From positions 1 through 8,783 of the forward strand of contig JBMYRC010000160.1 in NCBI GenBank assembly GCA_049601975.1: 8,783 nt of DNA, in the 5' to 3' direction. This document shows positions 1 through 5,773 of the stretch, piece after piece; positions within the stretch are counted from its first letter, which is position 1; each line of letters begins with the position of its first letter. The notes below the pieces were generated by a model. It searched no databases. It was given only the letters and a program-made list of their open reading frames with translations, and was not told the DNA's origin. Source of the DNA: UBA6544 sp049601975. Its GTDB lineage: Bacteria > Pseudomonadota > Alphaproteobacteria > UBA8366. The position numbers and the translations under genes were made by a program.

Positions 1-88
1 TCGGGCAGTTTCAGTTTCGACCATATGTTCGGCTTTTAGGAGCAGCGCGGGCGGGGTTTGGAACAAATCGACCTGGCGTGCCGATGCG

Positions 89-979
89 ATGGATTGGGAC
101 AAACTGCGGATCTTTCATGCGGTCTCTGACGCCGGGAGTTTCACCCGGGCGGGCGATGCGCTCAATCTCAGCCAATCAGCGGTCAGCCGCCAGGTCAGCT
201 CGCTTGAAGCCTCGCTCAAGACCCCGTTGTTTCACCGACACGCCCGCGGCCTCTTGCTGACCGAACAGGGCGAATTGCTCTATCAGACGGTACACGACGT
301 CTTCCACATGCTGACCATGGCGGAGGCGCAACTCTCCGAACGCCAGGAGCGCCCTTCGGGCCCGTTGAAGATAACCACGACAGTGGCGCTTGGCTCCACG
401 TGGCTGACACCGCGAATCAAGGAATTCGTCGAACTCTATCCGGATATCGAAGTGAGCCTGCAACTGACCGATGGCGAGCTTGATCTGACGATGCGCGAAG
501 CCGATGTCGCGCTGCGGATGGGAGCCCCCCGGCAACCGGATTTGATCCAGCGTCAGATACTGCAGGTGCGCACCCATGTGTATAGCAGCCGCGATTACTT
601 GCGGGAGTTCGGATATCCGCAACAGCCGGAGGATTTGGATCATCACCGCCTGATTGTCTACGGTGAAGCGCAACCGCTACCGGTGACGACAATCAACTGG
701 TTGTTGGAGGTCGGCGCACAGCCCGGACATCAGCGCCGGCCCGCCTTTACGGTAAACAATCTCTATGGAATGTATCTTGCGGTGCAAGGTGGCCTTGGGT
801 TGGCTAACTTGCCGGACTATATGGTGCCGCCGGATTCGAACCTCGTGCAGGTCTTGCCTGAAATTTCCAGCCCGCCCACGCAATGTTACTTCGTTTATCC
901 GGAAGAAATGCGACATTCAAAACGAATAGAGGTGTTTCGGGAATTTTTACTGCGCAAAGTCGCCGAAACACAGTTCTAA
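89..979 (+). CDS. LysR-family transcriptional regulator
   Basis: A 296-residue protein of normal LysR length. The N-terminal winged helix-turn-helix spans about residues 1-60; the segment AGSFTRAGDALNLSQSAVSR (about 15-34) is the classic LysR recognition motif, followed by the QVSSLE linker-helix start. The rest, from about residue 88, is the two-lobed periplasmic-binding-protein-like effector domain. The ATG at 89 puts the protein in register with the family (MDWDKLRIFHAV). A GTG at 78 is in another frame, and no strong Shine-Dalgarno precedes 89. LysR proteins bind DNA as tetramers and respond to a small ligand, which cannot be read from sequence here. The gene is not divergent from a neighbour in the window, so the classic divergent target is not visible. 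This subtype is, from memory, often next to thioredoxin reductase genes in alphaproteobacteria; the upstream gene is cut off. Family assignment is firm, target unknown. Confidence 0.95.
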   Translation: MDWDKLRIFHAVSDAGSFTRAGDALNLSQSAVSRQVSSLEASLKTPLFHRHARGLLLTEQGELLYQTVHDVFHMLTMAEAQLSERQERPSGPLKITTTVALGSTWLTPRIKEFVELYPDIEVSLQLTDGELDLTMREADVALRMGAPRQPDLIQRQILQVRTHVYSSRDYLREFGYPQQPEDLDHHRLIVYGEAQPLPVTTINWLLEVGAQPGHQRRPAFTVNNLYGMYLAVQGGLGLANLPDYMVPPDSNLVQVLPEISSPPTQCYFVYPEEMRHSKRIEVFREFLLRKVAETQF

Positions 980-1092
980 ATGCGTTAACCATTGTGGCAT
1001 TTGTGACAATAAACCGCGAGCTATGCAAATGACGCATAAGTGGTGTGCCTAAATTAAGGTGGTTATCGGTCTATCGCCGCCCCATGTTTTCC

Positions 1093-1098
1093 TAGAAT
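1093..1098 (+). promoter_or_regulatory. possible -10 element of the small RNA locus
   Basis: TAGAAT resembles a sigma-70 -10 box and sits just before the 1101-1115 palindrome, so a transcript starting about 7 bases later would begin inside the palindrome, as expected for a repressor-controlled promoter. No good -35 box is visible 16-19 bases upstream (TCTATC or similar), so the call is weak. Confidence 0.3.
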
Positions 1099-1100
1099 AC

Positions 1101-1115
1101 TGCTGCAATGCAGCA
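1101..1115. promoter_or_regulatory. PhaR-like operator palindrome TGCTGCAATGCAGCA
   Basis: A perfect 7-base inverted repeat around one central base: TGCTGCA-A-TGCAGCA. It contains CTGC-N3-GCAG, the form described for sites bound by PhaR, the polyhydroxybutyrate-responsive repressor of phasin genes in alphaproteobacteria such as Rhodobacter. It lies in a non-coding region immediately upstream of a small-RNA-like hairpin series and not upstream of a phasin gene. The symmetry is seen directly; the regulator identity is inferred from motif resemblance. Confidence 0.5.
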
Positions 1116-1120
1116 ATAAT

Positions 1121-1234
1121 TCATTTCCGCCTGATATCCCCCTTCAGGTGAGGGTTTAAATACCCTGCGTCTCCCAGACGTGAAGCCTCCCTATTCCACT
1201 TATACGCCGGGCCAACGTTGGCCCGGCTTTTTTT
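1121..1234 (+). ncRNA. candidate small regulatory RNA with C-rich loops
   Basis: Several compact stem-loops follow one another with no open reading frame: CCTGA/TCAGG (1130-1134 with 1144-1148), AGGGT/ACCCT (1151-1155 with 1162-1166), CGTCT-CCC-AGACG (1168-1180, loop CCC), then an apparently unpaired stretch with CCTCCCT (1186-1192), ending in a strong intrinsic terminator. Short hairpins, an exposed CCUCCC able to pair with Shine-Dalgarno sequences, and a GC-rich terminator are typical of trans-acting alphaproteobacterial small RNAs, notably the alpha-r8 family (MmgR, the Rfam suhB model), and also alpha-r14 and Cuckoo RNAs. The order LysR gene then small RNA fits my unverified recollection of the MmgR locus in rhizobia. 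The 5' end is uncertain (about 1100-1125); the 3' end is set by the T-tract. It could instead be an elaborate 3' region of the LysR transcript. Confidence 0.5.
1206..1234 (+). terminator. intrinsic (Rho-independent) terminator
   Basis: A perfect 11-base inverted repeat, GCCGGGCCAAC followed directly by GTTGGCCCGGC (1206-1227), then seven T residues (1228-1234). In RNA the stem would be about 8-9 base pairs, nearly all G-C, closing a 4-6 base loop. It ends the small RNA candidate and would also stop read-through from the LysR gene into the gene at 1363. Confidence 0.9.
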
Positions 1235-1317
1235 GCGCCCGGAAGCATGCAGCTTGACGACGAAACAGGTGATAGGCTCTCCCGTTCCATACGCGCCCAA
1301 AAACCCTATATCATGAT

Positions 1318-1327
1318 GTCGTACGAC
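1318..1327. promoter_or_regulatory. palindrome GTCGTACGAC, possible operator
   Basis: A perfect 10-base palindrome, preceded at 1310-1317 by a second perfect 8-base palindrome ATCATGAT, in the leader of the gene that begins at 1363. The stretch from 1319 also fits the loose TnGTnnnACnA form used by FadR-type GntR regulators. A TTGACG at 1254-1259 could be a -35 box, but no convincing -10 lies at the right distance. It may bind a repressor near the start of transcription; no matching regulator gene is in the window. Confidence 0.3.
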
Positions 1328-1362
1328 CATTGCGTCCGCCCAATACAGCCGAGGAACCTGCC

Positions 1363-2226
1363 ATGACCCCGCCCGATAATCTGCGCGCCCTGTTAGCCGA
1401 ACCTGGATTTTTTATCATGCCGGCGGTCTGGGATGGCTTGAGCGCTAAAATGACTTGGCAAGCTGGCTACAAGACGGCGTTTCTCTCCGGCTCCTGCGTG
1501 GCGGCCAGCCGGTTGGGTGGACCCGATCTTGATCTGATTACGGCGGCCGAAATGCAGGATTCACTGAACCAAACCCGCGCCGCCGCTCCCGATCTGCTGA
1601 TGCTCGCCGATGGTGATCATGGCTACGGCAATGCGATGAACGTGCAACGAACGGTGCGTGCTTATGGGAGGCTGGGAGCCGCGGCGGTTTTGATTGAAGA
1701 TAAGATTACCCCGCGCGCGCTGACATCCGCCGGCAAGCCGACTCTGCCGCGCGAGGAAATGCGCATGAAGCTGCGTGCCGCCGTCGAGGCCGCGAAAGAA
1801 TCGGGTATCCTGGTGATGGCACGCACAGATTGCCGTCCGACTCTGGGCATAGAGGAAGCCGTCGCCCGGATTGAGATGTATGTGGAAGAGGGTGCGGATA
1901 TCTTGTTCCTCGACTCGCCCGCGGATGAGGATGAGGTCCGCCGCGCCGTCGAGGCCGCCGCCGGCCGCCCATCCTTTGCTGTACTGTCACCCGGCGCGAA
2001 GCGGGAGACCCCGACGCAAGCACGGGCTGCTGAATTAGGCTTGAAGATCGGGACGTATCCGACGGGAATGCTATCCCCGGCTGCCGCCGGCATTAAGGCA
2101 GGATTGGCCGCGTTGCAGGACGGCAAGGCGGAAGCCGAAAGCGCCCTTTCTCCCGACGCATTGCGGGAAATGCTCGGCTATGAAGAGTACGAAGAGGCAG
2201 CCAAAGCCTTTACGCTACCAGGCTAA
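1363..2226 (+). CDS. isocitrate lyase/PEP mutase superfamily protein
   Basis: A 287-residue alpha/beta-barrel enzyme, the usual length for small members of this superfamily (2-methylisocitrate lyase, oxaloacetate decarboxylase, PEP mutase), which make or break C-C or C-P bonds next to a carboxylate with a Mg2+ ion. Visible landmarks: SGSCVAASRLG (42-52, substrate-loop region), ADGDHGYGNA (82-91; D83 and D85 as likely metal ligands), IEDK (111-114) and ARTD (153-156). The KRCGH loop with the catalytic Cys of lyases is absent: after EDK the protein reads ITPRALTSAGKP, and the NS pair that follows EDK plus five residues in PEP mutase is replaced by LT (120-121). The reaction is therefore open. 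ATG at 1363 is chosen because GAGGA at 1351-1355 lies 7 bases upstream; an in-frame TTG at 1330 would add 11 unconvincing residues. It converges with the acyl-CoA dehydrogenase gene with 2 bases between stops. Confidence 0.88.
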   Translation: MTPPDNLRALLAEPGFFIMPAVWDGLSAKMTWQAGYKTAFLSGSCVAASRLGGPDLDLITAAEMQDSLNQTRAAAPDLLMLADGDHGYGNAMNVQRTVRAYGRLGAAAVLIEDKITPRALTSAGKPTLPREEMRMKLRAAVEAAKESGILVMARTDCRPTLGIEEAVARIEMYVEEGADILFLDSPADEDEVRRAVEAAAGRPSFAVLSPGAKRETPTQARAAELGLKIGTYPTGMLSPAAAGIKAGLAALQDGKAEAESALSPDALREMLGYEEYEEAAKAFTLPG

Positions 2227-2228
2227 GG

Positions 2229-3446
2229 TTACGTGTCAGGGAGATCGCCGAGGAGCACTCTGCCCATGTATTCCCGAGCATCGATGGGAGAATAGGGCTG
2301 CATGAACGGTCCAGCACGCACGTCTCGATACAATTGCGAGAGCGGGTTGCGGGCCATGAATCCGCCGCCGCCGCTTAGATCCATTGCTTGGCTGACGATG
2401 TCAATGGCGTGCCGATTCACGACCCATTTAGCACTTTGATAATCCTTCATCAATTCATGGCCCTGCGTGTAGGTCGCCTTCGTTCCGCCCTCGGTCTCGG
2501 CCATGAAATCATCAAGCTGCACGCCAAGACGGGCCAAGATGCTTTGCGATGTCGCCAATAATATTTCCATCTCCGCCAACGCGTGATGCACCCCAGAACG
2601 GTTCTTGGAATTAGGAGCTTTTGCTTGCCCGTCGACCACAAATTCGAATGCCGTCTCCGCCATGCCGAGGAAAGCGCCAACGAGCGGAACATTCGCTAAG
2701 GTTCGATTGACCAAAACCGGCGTGCTCCATTGTCCCCAGGGGCCGATCTTGCGCAACGCATCGTGCGGCACCAGACAGTTCTCGAACTTGACTGATTGGC
2801 TGCCGGAAGCACGCATGCCCAAGGCATCCCAGTCGCCTTGCTGGTGGACCCCTTCGGTATTCATCGCCATGAGAACATTAGCGATATGATCGCCGTCCGC
2901 GTCGCGCATTCGCACATTGGTCGCAACGTGGGTCGCCAAGGAAGACATGGTGACGAAGTACTTTGTGCCGTTGAGCCGCCAGCCATCTTCCGACGCGGTC
3001 GCCTCGGTCAGCGGATGTAGATTATCGGTGCCCCGCTCAGTGGTTGTGGAGCAAATCAGCATCTTGCGCGCCGCGACCGCTTCGAGAACGGCTTTTGCTC
3101 GGTTGTGCGGAGCGGAGCTCGGCTCGCTGGTGCGATAGAGGGCCGCCAATCCGCGTGTCGCCGATAGATGCATGCTGATCGCGATAGCGGCCGAGCCATC
3201 ACCCTTGGCCAAGGTCGCAATCGCTAAAATCCAGTCATGCATCGAGCGCAAGCCCATGCCGCCAAGTTCTTCCGGCACAAATGCTGCCGTGATGCCGGCG
3301 GCCTGCATGTCGGTATAGTTTTCAGCGCAAATTTTATTCGCGCGATCCGCCCCTTCCGAGCGCTCCTGAAAAACATCTCTCAACCCACTGGCGGCGGCGA
3401 TGAGACGTTCCCCGGCAGGCGTCCTTGGAACAATACGGTAGCTCAT
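2229..3446 (-). CDS. acyl-CoA dehydrogenase-family flavoprotein, atypical
   Basis: A 405-residue protein with the three-part acyl-CoA dehydrogenase fold: an N-terminal helical domain (about 1-125), a middle beta domain with a flavin-contact segment CSTTTERGTDNL (132-143) and WRLNGTKYFVT (156-166), and a C-terminal helical domain ending near YRDVRAGPFMQPYSP. Dehydrogenases of this family take two hydrogens from acyl-CoA thioesters using FAD. The catalytic Glu usually found in a YEG motif is replaced by Gln (Q383), and the alternative site used by isovaleryl-CoA dehydrogenase aligns with Asn (N247, alignment by eye). It may therefore be a class D flavin monooxygenase (DszC-like) or a dehydrogenase with another base. 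It is the last gene of the six-gene operon, 9 bases after the preceding stop. No strong ribosome site is seen (GGAAGG about 13 bases upstream), so translational coupling is likely. Confidence 0.88.
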   Translation of the reverse strand: MSYRIVPRTPAGERLIAAASGLRDVFQERSEGADRANKICAENYTDMQAAGITAAFVPEELGGMGLRSMHDWILAIATLAKGDGSAAIAISMHLSATRGLAALYRTSEPSSAPHNRAKAVLEAVAARKMLICSTTTERGTDNLHPLTEATASEDGWRLNGTKYFVTMSSLATHVATNVRMRDADGDHIANVLMAMNTEGVHQQGDWDALGMRASGSQSVKFENCLVPHDALRKIGPWGQWSTPVLVNRTLANVPLVGAFLGMAETAFEFVVDGQAKAPNSKNRSGVHHALAEMEILLATSQSILARLGVQLDDFMAETEGGTKATYTQGHELMKDYQSAKWVVNRHAIDIVSQAMDLSGGGGFMARNPLSQLYRDVRAGPFMQPYSPIDAREYMGRVLLGDLPDT

Positions 3447-3455
3447 TTTCAGAAC

Positions 3456-4127
3456 TTAGCCTTCCAACGCGTCGATACGCTCGAGGGTGGGCTGGCGGAC
3501 GCGCCGCTTGGTCTCGGCAAAGGCCGTGGCGTCAAGCGCGGCTAGGGTTTGCGCAACCTCGCTCACCGCCGCGTCGAAACCCGCGGTGTCGGCCACCTGA
3601 TCGAGATAGCCTGCCGACACTGCGGTGTCGGGTGAGAACAGTTCGGCGTTGATTGTAGCCCGTTGAAAGACCATCGGAGCTAAGCGATCACGCGCCAGTT
3701 CCAGGCCGGTTATGGGTAAGGAGAGACCGATACCGGTCTCGTTCAGGCCAATGCGGAAATCTCCGGAGAGACCCACCCGAAAGTCACCAGCTAAGAGCAA
3801 CAGCGCACCCATCGCAACCGAATGCCCCGTGACGGCAAAAATGATCGGTTGGGGAGAGAGGTAAAGTCGCTTCAGCAGCGCCATACCGGCCTCACGCATT
3901 CCGGCTTTCGCGGCATCGTCGTCTCCTCGGATTATCTTGAGATCGAAGCCGCCGCACATCACGCCTTCCCGGCCGCGTATAACCACGGCCTTCGCTTCTC
4001 CGGAGGCGCGGTCGAGGCCCGCATTAAGGGCGGCACTCATGGCGGGAGCCATTGCGTTGGCCTTCCCGTCATCCATGGTCAGCGTTGCAATGTCGTCAGC
4101 TAGGGAATATGTCACGATATCGGCCAC
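3456..4127 (-). CDS. enoyl-CoA hydratase/isomerase-family protein
   Basis: A 223-residue crotonase-fold protein, somewhat shorter than the usual 255-260. Oxyanion-hole segments are visible: VMCGGFDLK (56-64) and GHSVAMGA (101-108), which would stabilise the thioester enolate of a CoA substrate. Of the two catalytic glutamates of rat enoyl-CoA hydratase, the second (in PEI) matches E130 in GLNET, while the first (E144, in GCELA) aligns with Leu109. A single acid is the pattern of delta3,delta2-enoyl-CoA isomerases and other crotonases, so plain hydratase activity is doubtful. The start is GTG at 4127, supported by GGAG (complement of 4136-4139) 8 bases upstream. It is the fifth gene of the minus-strand operon, 43 bases after DUF1028 and 9 before the acyl-CoA dehydrogenase gene. 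Confidence 0.88.
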   Translation of the reverse strand: MADIVTYSLADDIATLTMDDGKANAMAPAMSAALNAGLDRASGEAKAVVIRGREGVMCGGFDLKIIRGDDDAAKAGMREAGMALLKRLYLSPQPIIFAVTGHSVAMGALLLLAGDFRVGLSGDFRIGLNETGIGLSLPITGLELARDRLAPMVFQRATINAELFSPDTAVSAGYLDQVADTAGFDAAVSEVAQTLAALDATAFAETKRRVRQPTLERIDALEG

Positions 4128-4170
4128 TTTTAGAACTCCATCTCCAAATTAGTTGCGCAGACCCTCTCAT

Positions 4171-4875
4171 CTACAGTCCGGCTGAATCTTTCCAGGCGCT
4201 AAAAGGTCCGATGGTCGGGTCGGCGGCGCGTCTGCGGTAATACGGGATGCGCGGCACGTACAGGTCATAGAGGCGACGGAGTTCATTCACCGGCTCGTCG
4301 TAATCGTCGGCTCGGAGGTCGACCAACGCATAGTCGAGATTATCGCACACATACATTGCCGCCGAGCGCTCGCCGCCATGTTGGCCACCTGCGTCTCGCC
4401 CGGCTTCAATGGAGAGCATAAGACGCTCCCACAATGGCTCAGCCTCTGTCTCTCGGAAACAGGCGGCCATGGCGTCGACCACCCCTTCGCTGGTAAGGCG
4501 GTTACCCATGGACACGAACCCGTTCGTCGCGATGTGGCCCTTCCAATCGCTGTTGCCGCTGCCGGTACGTGCCGCCGCGTTGCCTTGGGTGTCGATCACA
4601 CCCAATTGGCGGGCTTCGATATGAGGGTCGACGGCGGTGAGGGCCTCGATGACTTCCGTTGCTGATTTCCCGGCGCGCAGGAGGTTGAGGCCTTTTTTGC
4701 CTAATCTAGGGTCGGTGAGCGCTTGGGTCGCGACGGCACCGACGCCGTCCTCGACGAAAGGAACACGAGAGCCAACTGCCATCTCGCCTGTTGCCGTGAT
4801 CACACCGAGCGCACCCGTACGCGCACAGCGGCCGAGGATTGTGAAGGTATTAAATTCAATTAATAATTCAGACAT
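4171..4875 (-). CDS. DUF1028 family protein
   Basis: A 234-residue protein covering the whole DUF1028 domain. Recognisable family segments are GALGVITATGEMAVGSRVPF (about 21-40), DGVGAVATQALTDPRLGKKG, RQLGVIDTQGNAAARTGSG and the C-terminal LRADDYDEPVNELRRLYDLY, which together match the family consensus closely. DUF1028 proteins are thought to have an Ntn-hydrolase-like fold and often sit beside amidohydrolase or peptidase genes; no reaction is firmly established that I can name. The gene starts only 2 bases after the stop of the LLM oxidoreductase gene (TAG-CG-ATG) with only a poor ribosome site, so the two are probably translationally coupled. Being placed with an amidase and a flavin oxidoreductase suggests a hydrolytic step on the same compound, which is inference. 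Confidence 0.92.
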   Translation of the reverse strand: MSELLIEFNTFTILGRCARTGALGVITATGEMAVGSRVPFVEDGVGAVATQALTDPRLGKKGLNLLRAGKSATEVIEALTAVDPHIEARQLGVIDTQGNAAARTGSGNSDWKGHIATNGFVSMGNRLTSEGVVDAMAACFRETEAEPLWERLMLSIEAGRDAGGQHGGERSAAMYVCDNLDYALVDLRADDYDEPVNELRRLYDLYVPRIPYYRRRAADPTIGPFSAWKDSAGL

Positions 4876-4877
4876 CG

Positions 4878-5750
4878 CTATGACCCGTATGCTTCTTTGA
4901 ATTTACGAATGGACTCAATGTGCGCGTCCACCGATCCGACACCTGCCGCCATTGTGCGGAAGGTTAAGTGTGTGGCACCCATGCCTTTCCATGTCTGCGC
5001 ATCCGCCGCCCAAGCCTGCGGCCCCCGGTCGCCTGCGAGGACCGTCGCGTCGATGCCGAGGTCGTCCGGTTTGCGCCCAGCCGCCTCCGCTCCCTCACGG
5101 AACGCGGCCAAGAGCGGTTCGGCCTCCGCTCCCGCCGCGACACGGGGGTTGACCAGCCAACCGTCAGCGACCCGTCCGGCGCGGCGGATGGCCGCGTCGA
5201 CGAAGGCCCCGATCCAAACTGGAATCGGGCGCTGGATTGGTAGGGGATTGATGCCCGCATCATCGATCTTATGGAATTCGCCGTCGTATGTGATCGTCTC
5301 GTTGGTCCAAAGCTGCTGCATGACATCGATCTGTTCGGAGACGCGCCGCGCCCGGTTCTTGAAGTTCTGGTCCATGGCCTCGAATTCAAGGTCGTTCCAA
5401 CCGATGCCGCACCCCAGGCGTAACCGACCGCCGGACATCAGGTCGAGTTGCGCCGCTTGTTTCGCGACCAGAACCGTCGGCCGTTGAGGCAGGATCAGGA
5501 TCGCTGTTACGAAGCCGATCTTCTTGGTCACCGCCGCGAGATAGCTGAACAGGATTAGCGGCTCGTGAAAGGCGTTATCGATAGTGTAATAGGCGCGAAA
5601 ATCGTCTCCCGCCGGATCGCGGGCCTGTAGCACGTGATCGATCGCGGTCAGGTATTCGTAGCCCATATCTTCCGCCGCTTGCGCGAAATCGCGCATAACG
5701 AAGGGGTCGTTGCCAATCTCGGTGGTCGGGAAGGAAACGCCGATTTTCAT
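4878..5750 (-). CDS. LLM-class flavin/F420-dependent oxidoreductase
   Basis: A 290-residue luciferase-like (bacterial luciferase-type) TIM-barrel oxidoreductase. Seen: MKIGVSFPTTEIG at the N-terminus; YLTAIDHV (33-40); SYLAAVTKKIGFVTAILILP (69-88), the long conserved barrel strand; and LDLMSGGRLRLGCGIGWN (102-119), the family's most recognisable motif. Members use FMN as monooxygenases or F420 as hydride-transfer enzymes; the sequence alone does not separate these. The ATG at 5750 is chosen: AAGGA lies 9 bases upstream, whereas an in-frame TTG two codons earlier (5756) is only 3 bases from it. It follows the amidase stop by 23 bases and precedes DUF1028 by 2. Placed after an amidase, it may oxidise or open a ring in a nitrogen-containing substrate, as RutA does for pyrimidines, though it is clearly not RutA by length (RutA is about 360-380 residues). 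Confidence 0.92.
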   Translation of the reverse strand: MKIGVSFPTTEIGNDPFVMRDFAQAAEDMGYEYLTAIDHVLQARDPAGDDFRAYYTIDNAFHEPLILFSYLAAVTKKIGFVTAILILPQRPTVLVAKQAAQLDLMSGGRLRLGCGIGWNDLEFEAMDQNFKNRARRVSEQIDVMQQLWTNETITYDGEFHKIDDAGINPLPIQRPIPVWIGAFVDAAIRRAGRVADGWLVNPRVAAGAEAEPLLAAFREGAEAAGRKPDDLGIDATVLAGDRGPQAWAADAQTWKGMGATHLTFRTMAAGVGSVDAHIESIRKFKEAYGS

Positions 5751-5773
5751 ATCCAAGGGTCCTTATGCTTTTT

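Noticed and set aside
1..39. Frame 1 reads SGSFSFDHMFGF and then TAG, possibly the C-terminus of an upstream gene.
   Set aside because: Only 12 codons are inside the window and no family can be recognised. By gene-order memory it could be thioredoxin reductase, but the residues do not show it.
176..692. Long minus-strand reading frames opposite the LysR gene.
   Set aside because: They are frame shadows of a well-recognised gene, lack ribosome sites and show no known domain.
977..1010. Weak inverted repeats (AAATGC/GCATTT and ATTGT/ACAAT) just after the LysR stop codon.
   Set aside because: Short A-T-rich stems with long loops and no following T-run; not a credible terminator.
4897..5487. 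A 196-residue plus-strand frame opposite the LLM oxidoreductase gene.
   Set aside because: Arg/Ser/Pro/Ala-rich low-quality composition typical of an antisense frame of a GC-rich gene; the minus-strand LLM protein has clear family motifs.
5748..5756. TTG start two codons before the ATG for the LLM oxidoreductase.
   Set aside because: Only 3 bases from the AAGGA site, while the ATG at 5750 has a 9-base spacing and gives the usual family N-terminus.
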